Shown here: positions 8,576-18,051 of the stretch, in pieces
Layout: every line of letters starts with the position of its first letter
How positions within the stretch are numbered: position 1 is the first letter of the stretch
Assembly (NCBI GenBank): GCA_964645915.1
Contig: CAZYDH010000007.1
Location: forward strand, 30,863 to 94,862
From: JACNKV01 sp964645915
GTDB taxonomy: Bacteria; Fidelibacterota; Marinisomatia; Marinisomatales; JACNKV01
Direction: 5' to 3'
Length of the DNA stretch: 64,000 nt
Made by a program: the position numbers and the translations under genes
Notes under the pieces: model-generated
The model's database searches: none
What the model was told of the DNA's origin: nothing
What the model saw: only the letters and a program-made list of their open reading frames with translations

Positions 8576-10926
8576 TTAACTTCCTTTATTTTTTGTCCAT
8601 CCGTTTTAAACCAGATTGCACCGAGTTTATCCGTGCGATAAATCTTCGCTCCGATATTTTCCAAACGTTGTATAGTTTCCTCTGAAGGATGATCGAATTT
8701 ATTTCGTTCTCCCACAGAAATCACAGCTATTTTCGGTTGAATGTATTCCAGATCAAATTCTGTTGTACTCGTAATAGAACCATGATGTGCCACTTTCAAG
8801 AGATCAGACTTCATAAAATCTTTCAACGGATATAGAAGTTCATCCACTTCTTTTTCAATATCTCCGGTAAAGAAAAATCCTAGATCTCCAATCTCAAGTC
8901 TCATTACGATGCTCATATTGTTAATATTTGTTTCATGACCAGCAGAAGGATCAGGAGAGAATATTTGGATCGATGTACTTTGATCAATATTGAAGACATC
9001 ACCTCGATTGGGTTGATAGTACGGAATCTCTTTTCCTTTTACCCATTTCAATAATTGATGATAATTCCTTGAGTCGTAAAGACATTGTGTATCCCATACC
9101 GTATCCACCGGCATCTCTTCCAAAACGGTGATCATCCCGCCAATATGATCGCTATGCGGATGAGTCCAGACAACCCAATTAAAACGTTCAATTCCCAAAT
9201 ATTTTGATACAGGAACGACGACTTTTTCTCCATAATCGTGAAAATGGTCACGCTGTCCTGCATCGATAAGCATGGCTCTCCCATCTTGAAACTGTATAAT
9301 AGTTGCATCTCCTTGACCTACATCCAAAAAAATGATATTTGTCTCTTTGGAATCCAATGCCCAAAGCCAGATCGCCATAACCACAGAAAAGCTTCCGAAC
9401 ATAAGAGTTATTTTCTTTTTCTTCTTTAGAAATAAAATAAGAACAAGAACACTCATGCTATAGAAAATGAATAAAAATACAGTTGGTTTCGATAACTCAA
9501 TAGATCCAAATGGAATTGAGCTAAATAATGAAGCGAATCGGTCAATTAATTGTGTAATTAACCAAGCAGTTTGCCCAAAGATATATCCTAGGTAAGGAAC
9601 AAAACTAATTACTAAGATCAATATCCCTAATGCAACCAATATTCCGATAAGAGGAACGATAATAATATTAGCAATAATTGCAATCACGGGGATGCGATAA
9701 AAATAAAACATCGTAAAAGGCAAGGTTCCGATCTGTGCAGCGATAGAAACAATAAACAAGCTCCAAGTTTTACTTAAAAGGGTGTTTTGTATGTTTTTCG
9801 GTTTTAGTTTTTCCGGTAATCGGCTTTCAATGAGTTGATAAAAGTAGACGATTGAAATAACAGCGGAATAACTTAGTTGAAAACCGAGATCGAATAGTAA
9901 CAAGGGTTTAAACATCAACATTATCATCGCGGATGCTGCGATAATATTCCAAACATTTGTTGACCGATTTACGACAGGAGCTAATACATAAAGTCCGGCC
10001 ATGACCGATGCCCTTATCACGCTGGGTTTCCCACCCGTCAATAAGACAAATCCCGCTAATCCTGTGATAATGATAATACGATCCCACCCCCATGGTATTC
10101 TTAACAAAGATGTTAGTATCATTAATATTAACAGGATATACCCGACGTGCAAGCCAGACACCGCTAAAACATGGATCACACCGGTTTCAACGAATGATTG
10201 TTTAAGATCAGGATCTACATCTGTTTTATCCCCCAAGATTAGTGCTTTTAGCATCCCGGTTGTGATGCCTTCCGTATTTTCTTCGAATATTGATCTTACT
10301 TTATCTCGAACGGATTCAATTCGAGAAAGGAAGGTTTGATTCTCATTGGATTTGACCAGCAATGGAGAATTTGAATCATGAATGATTTTTCCATAAATCC
10401 CCTTTTTATGCGCCCATGATCGATAATCAAACTCTCCGGGGTTTCGAATAGGAGACAATTTTGAGAATTCACCTTTCACAATTAGAGTATCATTATAAAT
10501 AAACTGATGGTGTGTTTTGATATATACTAATACTTGGAATGGATTTTTGATAATCTCCTTATCCGATGCTAATTGGACATTCGTCACAATACACCTTGTA
10601 CCATAAGGTGTTTCATTCGAGTCCTCAATTGTCCCGATTAATTTTATCTGTCTCTGGTGAAATGTTTCAACTTCTTCAACAGTACTTTTATAAATAGCCT
10701 GATGATAAGACGACCATCCCCAACCTAAAAATAGAATAGCCAAAGATATATTGAAATAGATCAATTTTTTATCTTTGATGAACATTAAGATCAACACAAG
10801 CAGGATAATTCCAATAATGGGGTATATAAATGTCGGGATTAGTTTGGACAGTAAAATTCCAACAATAAACAAAGTAATAATCCATACAAATGGATATCGT
10901 TGATAAATCATATATAAAGTATTCAT
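8566..10926 (-). CDS. comEC: ComEC/Rec2 DNA-uptake channel
   Basis: ComEC forms the inner-membrane channel through which single-stranded DNA enters during natural transformation. The 786 residues have N-terminal membrane helices and an OB-like periplasmic domain (about 1-190), then a competence domain (about 215-500) with the signature VIHVLAVSGLHVGYI, then a metallo-beta-lactamase domain (about 530-780) with LDVGQGDATIIQ and WTHPHSDHIGGM. This is the full three-part architecture. It overlaps the rnhB-yraN start by 10 nt. Competence genes other than this one are absent from the window, so uptake ability cannot be concluded. Confidence 0.95.
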   Translation of the reverse strand: MNTLYMIYQRYPFVWIITLFIVGILLSKLIPTFIYPIIGIILLVLILMFIKDKKLIYFNISLAILFLGWGWSSYHQAIYKSTVEEVETFHQRQIKLIGTIEDSNETPYGTRCIVTNVQLASDKEIIKNPFQVLVYIKTHHQFIYNDTLIVKGEFSKLSPIRNPGEFDYRSWAHKKGIYGKIIHDSNSPLLVKSNENQTFLSRIESVRDKVRSIFEENTEGITTGMLKALILGDKTDVDPDLKQSFVETGVIHVLAVSGLHVGYILLILMILTSLLRIPWGWDRIIIITGLAGFVLLTGGKPSVIRASVMAGLYVLAPVVNRSTNVWNIIAASAMIMLMFKPLLLFDLGFQLSYSAVISIVYFYQLIESRLPEKLKPKNIQNTLLSKTWSLFIVSIAAQIGTLPFTMFYFYRIPVIAIIANIIIVPLIGILVALGILILVISFVPYLGYIFGQTAWLITQLIDRFASLFSSIPFGSIELSKPTVFLFIFYSMSVLVLILFLKKKKKITLMFGSFSVVMAIWLWALDSKETNIIFLDVGQGDATIIQFQDGRAMLIDAGQRDHFHDYGEKVVVPVSKYLGIERFNWVVWTHPHSDHIGGMITVLEEMPVDTVWDTQCLYDSRNYHQLLKWVKGKEIPYYQPNRGDVFNIDQSTSIQIFSPDPSAGHETNINNMSIVMRLEIGDLGFFFTGDIEKEVDELLYPLKDFMKSDLLKVAHHGSITSTTEFDLEYIQPKIAVISVGERNKFDHPSEETIQRLENIGAKIYRTDKLGAIWFKTDGQKIKEVKWR

Positions 10927-10980
10927 TTTATATCACGTATAAACATTTAAAGTTAAACAAAATATGACACGATATGTATA

Positions 10981-11018
10981 TAAAAACAAAAAGCCCCATT
11001 AAACAATGGGGCTTTTAG
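10981..11018 (-). terminator. Intrinsic terminator after groEL
   Basis: A 12-bp perfect stem (AAAAGCCCCATT, loop, AATGGGGCTTTT) at 10989-11016 lies 20 nt past the groEL stop and is followed on the minus strand by TTTTTGTTTTTA. It would end the groES-groEL transcript before comEC. Confidence 0.9.
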
Positions 11019-11036
11019 AAATCAGAGAGGGATGAT

Positions 11037-12662
11037 TTACATCATTCCACCCATTCCGGGATCCGGCATCGGAGGCATCGGAGGGGTATCCTCTGGAATT
11101 TCGGTAATTGCTGCTTCAGTTGTTAATAAAAGACCTGCAATTGAAGCGGCATTTTCAACAGCAACTCTAGAGACCTTTGCTGGGTCAATAATACCGGCTT
11201 CAAACATTTGGACATATTTTTCATTTCTGGCATCATATCCAAAGTCATTTTTTTCTTCGCGTACTTTTTGTACAACGATTGAAGATTCCTGACCTGCATT
11301 CGCTACAATCTGACGAATAGGTTCTTCCAGTGCGCGACGCATAATATTAACACCAACTGCCTGATTATCAGACAATTCTAATGAATCTAAAGATTCAACG
11401 GCTCTTAATAATGCAACTCCACCACCAGGAACAATACCTTCTTCAACGGCTGCGCGTGTAGCATGTAAAGCATCTTCGACACGAGCTTTCTTTTCTTTCA
11501 TTTCAACTTCAGTAGCAGCACCTGCATAAAGAACTGCAACACCACCGGATAATTTTGCTAACCGTTCTTGTAATTTTTCACGATCATAATCTGAAGTCGT
11601 TTTTTCTATTTGTACTTTGATCTCGTTGATTCGTGCTTTGATCTGATCGATCTGTCCTGATCCACCAACAACTGTTGTATTATCTTTATCAGAGACAACA
11701 CGTTTACAGGTACCAAGAAATTCCGGAGTAACATTTTCCAGTTTATATCCTTGTTCTTCAGAGACAACGGTTGCTCCGGTAAGAACAGCGATATCTTCAA
11801 GCATTGCTTTTCTGCGATCACCAAAACCAGGAGCTTTAACAGCTAACACTTTAAATGTTCCACGAAGTTTATTTACAACAAGTGTTGCTAATGCTTCACC
11901 GTCTACATCCTCAGCAATGATCATGATTGAACGTCCTGCCTGGACTACTTTTTCAAGGATCGGTAAAAGATCTTTCATGTTGCTGATCTTTTTATCATGA
12001 ACTAAAATATATGGATCTTCTAACTCAGATTCCATTGACTCAGAATTCGTTACGAAATACGGAGAAAGGTATCCGCGATCAAACTGCATTCCTTCTACAA
12101 AATCAAGATACGTTTCTGCTGTTTTGCTTTCTTCAACTGTGATCACACCATCTTTACCAACTTTATCCATCGCTTCAGCAATTTTTCCACCGATCTCTTT
12201 ATCGTGGTTAGCTGAAATAGTAGCAACTTGAGCGATCTGGTTTGTATCCGGAAGATCTTTTGCTTGAGATTTAATATGTGAAATGACTGCATCTTTAGCT
12301 GCATCAATACCACGTTTAATAGACATAGGATTTGCGCCGGCTGTCACATTTTTTACACCTTCGGTAATGATAGCTTGAGCTAATACTGTTGCAGTTGTTG
12401 TTCCATCACCGGCAACATCAGAAGTCTTGGAAGCAACTTCCCTTACCATCTGTGCACCGACATTTTCCAACTTATCTTCTAATTCAATTTCTTTAGCAAC
12501 TGTTACACCATCTTTAGTGATAGTAGGTGCACCAAATTTCTTTTCAATGACCACATTCCGCCCTTTTGGACCTAAGGTCACTTTGACAGCATCAGCAAGT
12601 TTATCAACACCTGATTTCAACGATCCTCTTGCTTCTAAGCTGTATGTTATGGTTTTTGCCAT
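11037..12662 (-). CDS. groEL: Chaperonin GroEL
   Basis: GroEL is the 60-kDa ring chaperonin that folds proteins with GroES. The 541 residues match the family's usual length. Visible marks are LGPKGRNVVIEKKFGAP near residue 31, GDGTTTATVLAQAI near residue 86 (ATP binding), and the flexible Gly/Met-rich C-terminal tail ending PDPGMGGMM. The gene follows groES by 24 nt and ends at a strong terminator, so the two form a two-gene operon. Regulation by heat through HrcA is indicated by the CIRCE element before groES. Only one copy is present in the window. Confidence 0.99.
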   Translation of the reverse strand: MAKTITYSLEARGSLKSGVDKLADAVKVTLGPKGRNVVIEKKFGAPTITKDGVTVAKEIELEDKLENVGAQMVREVASKTSDVAGDGTTTATVLAQAIITEGVKNVTAGANPMSIKRGIDAAKDAVISHIKSQAKDLPDTNQIAQVATISANHDKEIGGKIAEAMDKVGKDGVITVEESKTAETYLDFVEGMQFDRGYLSPYFVTNSESMESELEDPYILVHDKKISNMKDLLPILEKVVQAGRSIMIIAEDVDGEALATLVVNKLRGTFKVLAVKAPGFGDRRKAMLEDIAVLTGATVVSEEQGYKLENVTPEFLGTCKRVVSDKDNTTVVGGSGQIDQIKARINEIKVQIEKTTSDYDREKLQERLAKLSGGVAVLYAGAATEVEMKEKKARVEDALHATRAAVEEGIVPGGGVALLRAVESLDSLELSDNQAVGVNIMRRALEEPIRQIVANAGQESSIVVQKVREEKNDFGYDARNEKYVQMFEAGIIDPAKVSRVAVENAASIAGLLLTTEAAITEIPEDTPPMPPMPDPGMGGMM

Positions 12663-12686
12663 GATTGTTATTCTCCTCTAAACGTT

Positions 12687-12977
12687 TTATAAAATTGCTA
12701 ATATGTCGCTTTCGCGCATAATCATATATTCATTTCCGTCAATGGTCACATCCGTACCAGAGTATTTTCCGTACAAAACCAAGTCTCCAACTTTAACACT
12801 CAACGGAATGACCGTACCGGAATCACTTACTTTTCCATCACCTACAGCAACGACGGTTCCTTGTTGTGGTTTTTCCTGAGCGGTATCTGGTAGGATAATT
12901 CCACCTTTAGATACATCATCGGCAACTGCGGATTCAACAACAACACGATCCGCTAATGGTTTCAATTTCAAACTCAT
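12687..12977 (-). CDS. groES: Co-chaperonin GroES
   Basis: The 96-residue GroES caps the GroEL ring. It starts MSLKLKPLADRVVVES and contains the mobile-loop region (SKGGIILPDTAQEKPQQG at about 23-41) and the typical ending EYMIMRESDILAIL. GGAG lies 8 nt before the ATG. The 5' leader is about 100 nt and carries the CIRCE operator at 13080-13106. It is the first gene of the groES-groEL operon. Confidence 0.99.
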   Translation of the reverse strand: MSLKLKPLADRVVVESAVADDVSKGGIILPDTAQEKPQQGTVVAVGDGKVSDSGTVIPLSVKVGDLVLYGKYSGTDVTIDGNEYMIMRESDILAIL

Positions 12978-13079
12978 TTTATTTCTCCAAAATTAATTAA
13001 TAATCTTTTATATTTTTCTTTATTCTCCATTAAGGAGCGCTGAATTTACAGTAATCCATTATTTTATCACAATTGATAT

Positions 13080-13106
13080 TTAGCACTCTTCTAATTAGAG
13101 TGCTAA
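13080..13106 (-). promoter_or_regulatory. CIRCE operator (HrcA binding site)
   Basis: The sequence TTAGCACTC, a 9-nt spacer and GAGTGCTAA is an exact match to the CIRCE inverted repeat bound by the heat-shock repressor HrcA. It lies 103 nt upstream of the groES start. The hrcA gene itself is not in the window. I could not place the -33/-7 boxes of this promoter with confidence; no TAnnTTTG element is visible next to it. Confidence 0.95.
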
Positions 13107-13163
13107 ATGGAAAATAGGTTACAATTTATTAGAAATAATTAAAACTATATTAAAACAAAATCG

Positions 13164-13601
13164 TCAGGAGCCTGTACTTCCGAAGCCACCGGATCCACGT
13201 GTTGTTACTGACAATTCATCGACGAGTTTATAATGAATAGGAGATCCATCCATGGCAACCAATTGAAATAACCTTTGTCCGGGTTCAACGGTATAAGGTT
13301 CGTCTTTTACGTTATCAACTGCTGCCATGATTTTTCCTCTGTACCCTGCATCAATTAAACCAATTGAGTTACAAAGTCTAAGAGGAGTTTTTGAGATACT
13401 AGATCTCGGCATGAGTAGATAAGGTTTGTTATCGAGATTTTCGCATGATATTTCTAAATGTATAAGGGCAGTTTCACCTGGTTGAATTGTCTGAGAAAAA
13501 ATAACAAACAAATCTAAACCTGCATCTCCATCATGAAAATGACCATGGTCTTCATATAAAGTTTTGACTTCTAAAGAATGAGCTTTTATTAAAAGATTCA
13601 T
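13164..13601 (-). CDS. dut: Deoxyuridine 5'-triphosphate nucleotidohydrolase
   Basis: dUTPase hydrolyses dUTP to dUMP, keeping uracil out of DNA and feeding dTMP synthesis. All five trimeric dUTPase motifs are present: DAGLDLF, PRSSISK, GLIDAGYRGKI, GQRLFQL and RGSGGFGSTG. I chose the ATG at 13601 (145 residues), which overlaps the preceding stop as TAATG. A longer in-frame extension to 13730 lies wholly inside the DUF423 gene and adds non-conserved sequence. It is translationally coupled to the DUF423 gene and ends 58 nt before the CIRCE element, with no clear terminator between. Confidence 0.95.
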   Translation of the reverse strand: MNLLIKAHSLEVKTLYEDHGHFHDGDAGLDLFVIFSQTIQPGETALIHLEISCENLDNKPYLLMPRSSISKTPLRLCNSIGLIDAGYRGKIMAAVDNVKDEPYTVEPGQRLFQLVAMDGSPIHYKLVDELSVTTRGSGGFGSTGS

Positions 13602-13972
13602 TACGGTGTATATCTCCATAATTTGTAAGCAAATAATCCCCATCCAATAACAAATGAGACTCCTCCAATTGGTGTGATTGCACCCAACCAACGAAGATCG
13701 GTTATTGCAAGGCAGTATAGACTTCCACAAAAAATAATAATCCCCGTCAAAATAAATATTGCAGGTAGATTTACAACATCATGATTGAAATATAAACCAA
13801 TAATACCGATCAAAAGTAATCCAATGGAATGAAACATGTGATATTGAACAGCCGTTTCATAAATCGTCATATTCTCAGCAGAGATTCGCGGTTTTAATCC
13901 ATGAGCACCAAAAGCTCCAATGATAACCGCTAAACCGGCTAAAACTGCACCGGTAACGATCCAAGTTTTCAT
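13601..13972 (-). CDS. DUF423 (YgdD-like) membrane protein
   Basis: The 123 residues form four hydrophobic spans (about 4-24, 44-66, 70-90, 97-117). The conserved opening VLAGLAVIIGAFGAHGLKPR and the segment ETAVQYHMFHSIGLLLIG are typical of the DUF423/YgdD family, whose function is unknown. The gene overlaps mscS by 4 nt at its start and dut by 1 nt at its end, so the three are probably cotranscribed. Confidence 0.9.
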   Translation of the reverse strand: MKTWIVTGAVLAGLAVIIGAFGAHGLKPRISAENMTIYETAVQYHMFHSIGLLLIGIIGLYFNHDVVNLPAIFILTGIIIFCGSLYCLAITDLRWLGAITPIGGVSFVIGWGLFAYKLWRYTP

Positions 13973-15015
13973 AAATTTTCTGTTTTCTGTATGACGGTTC
14001 TTATCGGGAATGGAATTTCTATATTTTCCTCTTCAAACCGCTTATGCAAGCGTTTTACAAATTCATGGATGATCAGATGATGGTCTCCATAAACTTTGGC
14101 TTTTAAATACACCATAAAATTGATACTTGAATCAGCGAACTCTTTAAATCGAATAATGGGTTCTTCATTTTTTACAGCCCCTTCGATATCTTGAATAACC
14201 GTTCTCGCAGTTTCCTTCGATACTTTCTCTACAAGACTAAGATCACTATCATAAGCAACTCCGATCGGTATAGAGATTCGATAAGCAGATTCTCCGGTAT
14301 CGAAGTTCCGTATAATCGCGGTTGATAATCGTGAATTTGGAATGGAGACCACGTTATTTGTGCGTTCAACTAAAGTTGTATTCCGCCATGTAATGTTTGA
14401 AACGTACCCCATCTCTCCGGTATCCAGTTGAATGAAATCACCCGGCTTTACTTTCTGGCTAAGTAATATATGTAATCCACTGAATAGATCGGCCAGTGTA
14501 TCTTTCAAGGCAAGGGATATTGCAAGTCCCCCAACCCCAAGAGCGGTTAAAAAAGAGGTTACAGATACTCCTAAAGATTGTAGTAAGGTCAATACTCCGA
14601 TCGTGATAACCGTAATACGGATCAAATTTGTAAATATTTTTGTCGACGGAAAACTACCCGTTTGTTTCTGAGCCCATAAGTCCAGCATTCCGGTCAATAG
14701 ATGTGTAATAGCAAATGTAACCGATAGGATCAGTGCGGATAAGGCAACGACTCCTATGTATTGCCCAAAAGGTTCTCCAATTTTCAACTGATTGAAAACC
14801 ATATAAAATGAAGCTAAAAAGAACCACAAAATGATATGAGATTCAATAGAGGATAGCAAGATATCATCCCATTTCCATATCGTTTTTTCAGCAAATTTTG
14901 TTAATCGTTTATGGACCAGGTTTTTTACCAACCATCCGATTAAAATACCCGTAGCTATTGTGAGAACCGCCGGTCCCCATAACCACATTATTGAAATTAT
15001 ATATTCACTCTTCAT
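13969..15015 (-). CDS. MscS-family small-conductance mechanosensitive channel
   Basis: MscS channels open under membrane tension and release solutes after osmotic downshock. The 348 residues contain about four N-terminal helices (within 1-150), the Gly/Ala-rich pore helix (LTALGVGGLAISLALKDTLA at about 155-175), the beta domain (GDFIQLDTGEMGYVSNITWR, then NNVVSIPNSRL) and the C-terminal mixed domain. The length is a little above E. coli MscS (286). It heads the mscS-DUF423-dut run. Confidence 0.95.
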   Translation of the reverse strand: MKSEYIISIMWLWGPAVLTIATGILIGWLVKNLVHKRLTKFAEKTIWKWDDILLSSIESHIILWFFLASFYMVFNQLKIGEPFGQYIGVVALSALILSVTFAITHLLTGMLDLWAQKQTGSFPSTKIFTNLIRITVITIGVLTLLQSLGVSVTSFLTALGVGGLAISLALKDTLADLFSGLHILLSQKVKPGDFIQLDTGEMGYVSNITWRNTTLVERTNNVVSIPNSRLSTAIIRNFDTGESAYRISIPIGVAYDSDLSLVEKVSKETARTVIQDIEGAVKNEEPIIRFKEFADSSINFMVYLKAKVYGDHHLIIHEFVKRLHKRFEEENIEIPFPIRTVIQKTENL

Positions 15016-15117
15016 AATAGTAAATTACATATTTTTAGAACATAAACATAGAAATTGCATCTATAAATTTTTCACTTATTAAAAAGATTATTCGTCTCAG
15101 GAATGCTGAAGAAATAA

Positions 15118-17208
15118 TTATGGAGTTAAAATTATTGAAATGCTTCCGTTGGACAACGCTTTAATCCAGTACGCTTTTCCCGGTTCTAATATCTCTGATT
15201 GTTGGTATCCACCGTTAAATGTATATAAACTATTTGAAACTAAAATTTCATCCGGGTCATAGATTAACGTGATGGGAACTGGCACGGAAATACCACTAAT
15301 TAAATTCCATCCACTTGTTAAATCTAACGAAATTGATGATAAAAGATCTCCTTGAACTAATTGTGTTCCTTCGCTGATATTTCTGATCCAATAACCTACA
15401 CCGGGCTGTAAAGTTGTCTCATGAACGTATTGTCCATCCTCAAAACGATAAAGTGTTCCCTCAATCGCATCCGGAAAAACATCTAAATAATTATCGCACC
15501 CTCCGGTTATGGGAAGCCCAACAAGATTCCATCCGGTTTGATAATTTAAGACCATCCCGGGAATTAAGTCATTATTTTCCACCGTTCGAAGGATCCAATG
15601 ATTGGGGTCAAGGTTTACTTCATTTGGAATCCCCGGTACAACAAATTCAAAGACCTGATCTTGTTCAGTGACATTGGCAACAAAAGTATTCATTCCTTGA
15701 TCTGTTAATATTTGCACATCCACGGGCATTGGGAAGAGTGGACTGAATTGATCTTGATGGATAGTAACTTGGACTAAACTGGTATTATTACCCAAGTCAG
15801 CCCAAACCGGATAAGATTGATATTGTGGGTAATACTCACCATAAATCCACCGGTCAAAAAATGCGTCTAATTCCATCCCTGAAACAGATTCCATCACCTC
15901 TACAAACTGGTTCGTTACCGTTGACTGAAATCGATATTGATCTCCATAAGTTTGCAATCCTTCAAAAAATGCTTCATCTCCTACAATATGCCTTAACATG
16001 TGCAATACCCATGAAGCTTTATTGTATGAAAGATTCCCGTTAAAAATGGTCCCAACATTTGTGGTATCCGAGACATAGATCGTTCCTGCTCCATAGTATG
16101 CTTTTCCAGCCATATTGATATGTAAGTCTTCCATGCTCCCACCGGGTCTTACTTCCCACCACATCGCTTGACTATAGGTTGCAAATCCTTCATTCAGCCA
16201 AATATGATGGAAATTTGCACAGGTAACCATGTCTCCCCACCACTGATGGGCTAACTCATGTGATATTAAATACTGTGATGATCCTCCCATACTTGATATG
16301 GTTTGGTGCTCCATACCTCCACCCCACACAAAATCAGCATGTCCATATTTTTCTTCAATAAATGGATACAATCCAAAACGGGTTGAAAATTCGGTAATCA
16401 TATTTTTTGTCATGCCATAATTGGAAGGTAAATCATCATAAACATAATAATCTAACCTCATAGAGTCATTCTCTCCATAGACAAACCAATCATGATAGAT
16501 CGAATAAGGATAAATAGCTACTGAAACCAGATATGTTGTAATGGGATATCGTTCTTCCCAATGATATGTTGTCCATCCATCGCTATTGATTTCATCGACT
16601 AATAATCCATTTGAAGCTACAATCAAATTTTCAGGAACTTCAATTGAGATATCTACTGAATCGGCTTTATCCATTGGAGTGTCTTTGCAGGGCCACCAGT
16701 TTCTGGCTCCATATGGTTCGCTTAAACTCCAAATCATGTCATTCCCTGCATGACTACTAAACCCAAATGAGCCAAATCCTGTACTTCCGGGGGGACCTGA
16801 ATAGTGAATAACAAAATTATAAAGTTCACCAGTATTGATCGGAGTTGACAATGAAATGGATAATATATTTTGAAATGAATGAGTAAAGTCGAGGTTCACT
16901 CCGGATAAATTATTAATACCACTCACAGTTAAATTATTATGCAGGTCTATTTCGATTTCAGACAATCCATCAACCAAAGACTCCAACTTAACTCCTACTG
17001 TACCCGATATAGTTTCTGTTGTTGGATCTATGGTCAAATCCAGATCGTAATATTTTACATCATAACTTAATTGATTTCTCGTGGGTTGTTGATTGAAGTC
17101 TATCAATTTTCTTGATGATTTAAAATGAGAACATGTTATTTCATCCTGAGGAGTTGTTTGAGCAATGACTGCTGTAAAAAACATAATACCTGATAGAAAT
17201 ATTTTCAT
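15118..17208 (-). CDS. Secreted M1-family metalloaminopeptidase with tandem C-terminal domain
   Basis: A signal peptide (about residues 1-16, ending VIAQ) is followed by an M1 aminopeptidase. The zinc site HELAHQWWGD lies near residue 320 with the distal Glu in WLNEGFATY 18 residues later, and the exopeptidase motif appears as GGGMEHQ. The catalytic region ends near residue 550. After it come two related segments of about 65 residues, each starting GWNL and ending with a GYWI or AYWI motif. No type IX sorting motif was recognised at the very C-terminus. It probably digests peptides outside the cytoplasm. It is followed 22 nt upstream by an uncharacterised pair of genes. Confidence 0.93.
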   Translation of the reverse strand: MKIFLSGIMFFTAVIAQTTPQDEITCSHFKSSRKLIDFNQQPTRNQLSYDVKYYDLDLTIDPTTETISGTVGVKLESLVDGLSEIEIDLHNNLTVSGINNLSGVNLDFTHSFQNILSISLSTPINTGELYNFVIHYSGPPGSTGFGSFGFSSHAGNDMIWSLSEPYGARNWWPCKDTPMDKADSVDISIEVPENLIVASNGLLVDEINSDGWTTYHWEERYPITTYLVSVAIYPYSIYHDWFVYGENDSMRLDYYVYDDLPSNYGMTKNMITEFSTRFGLYPFIEEKYGHADFVWGGGMEHQTISSMGGSSQYLISHELAHQWWGDMVTCANFHHIWLNEGFATYSQAMWWEVRPGGSMEDLHINMAGKAYYGAGTIYVSDTTNVGTIFNGNLSYNKASWVLHMLRHIVGDEAFFEGLQTYGDQYRFQSTVTNQFVEVMESVSGMELDAFFDRWIYGEYYPQYQSYPVWADLGNNTSLVQVTIHQDQFSPLFPMPVDVQILTDQGMNTFVANVTEQDQVFEFVVPGIPNEVNLDPNHWILRTVENNDLIPGMVLNYQTGWNLVGLPITGGCDNYLDVFPDAIEGTLYRFEDGQYVHETTLQPGVGYWIRNISEGTQLVQGDLLSSISLDLTSGWNLISGISVPVPITLIYDPDEILVSNSLYTFNGGYQQSEILEPGKAYWIKALSNGSISIILTP

Positions 17209-17230
17209 ATTTATTCCTTAAGTCAATTAG

Positions 17231-17620
17231 TTAATAAATGACGACGACTTTAATTTCCTCTAATTCAAACCAATCCCAAAAATTGGTTCTATCCAATCTT
17301 AGTACTCCATCTTTAAAGCTAAAACGAACACGTTTCCTGTACAAAGATTCTGTAAACCATTCGGAGTTTTCTCGTTTGTAATAAATCGCCACATACGGAG
17401 GATTATCCTCTTTTAAATCTTGAATCGGCAGTGTACAGATTGCTTCGTTGAATTCACCTTCTTCAGTGATAAACTCCACCTTGGTAAAGTGATAGATACG
17501 TTTTTTAAAAACTGTATGCTCAGTAAAGTGAGTATGGACTTGAGGGTACACGACCTGCACAAGTACGAAGTATAATAGGAAACGAGAGATGATCTGCCCT
17601 ATCCACAATATAATCTTCAC
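17231..17620 (-). CDS. Small membrane-anchored protein, unknown function
   Basis: The 129 residues begin with a hydrophobic segment (about residues 3-24) that could be an uncleaved anchor or a signal peptide, followed by about 100 residues rich in aromatic and charged amino acids, ending EELEIKVVVIY-like. I do not recognise a family. It overlaps the upstream gene by 4 nt (17617-17620), so the two are coupled. Confidence 0.65.
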   Translation of the reverse strand: MKIILWIGQIISRFLLYFVLVQVVYPQVHTHFTEHTVFKKRIYHFTKVEFITEEGEFNEAICTLPIQDLKEDNPPYVAIYYKRENSEWFTESLYRKRVRFSFKDGVLRLDRTNFWDWFELEEIKVVVIY

Positions 17621-18021
17621 GATTTTTTACGACCAAACAATCCTTTCTTGGGCTTCTCTTTACTTTTGATTTTTGAAGCAGGTTCTTTTTGCTTCTTTTT
17701 CTCTCGCGCTTCTAATTTTCGTTCCCAATCACTCACCTCTTCTGAAGGTTGGTCATCTCCGGTAGGTTCTACATCTTCAAAATCTTCCACCAACATTTTC
17801 TTTAGTGATGCTTCTCGTTGTTCAGATTGGACCTTTAATGTTTGGAGTGATTCCTTTACTTCTGAATTAAATCGGTCCACGGTAATTTCTAAACGCCTTA
17901 CAAGTTCTTCCTGCAAAGATGGACCATACCCATCTCCTACTTTATCAAGTAAAGAATCAAATTTTTCTTTCAAATATTCTTTATATGGATCAACATCTTT
18001 GTTATCATTTGTTCTTGGCAT
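17617..18021 (-). CDS. Coiled-coil protein with basic C-terminus, unknown function
   Basis: The 134 residues are strongly charged. About residues 10-75 should form a helix or coiled coil (SLQEELVRRLEITVDRFNSE), followed by an acidic linker and a Lys-rich tail ending KGLFGRKKS. There is no signal peptide. The tail suggests binding to nucleic acid, ribosomes or membrane, but this is only composition. It is coupled to the 129-residue membrane protein by a 4-nt overlap. No family was recognised. Confidence 0.65.
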   Translation of the reverse strand: MPRTNDNKDVDPYKEYLKEKFDSLLDKVGDGYGPSLQEELVRRLEITVDRFNSEVKESLQTLKVQSEQREASLKKMLVEDFEDVEPTGDDQPSEEVSDWERKLEAREKKKQKEPASKIKSKEKPKKGLFGRKKS

Positions 18022-18051
18022 ATTGAATCCTTTTTTATTTACCCTTATTAG

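Noticed and set aside
13164..13730. dut starting at 13730
   Set aside because: The extra 43 residues lie inside the DUF423 gene, lack conservation with dUTPases, and the TAATG coupling at 13601 is a better start.
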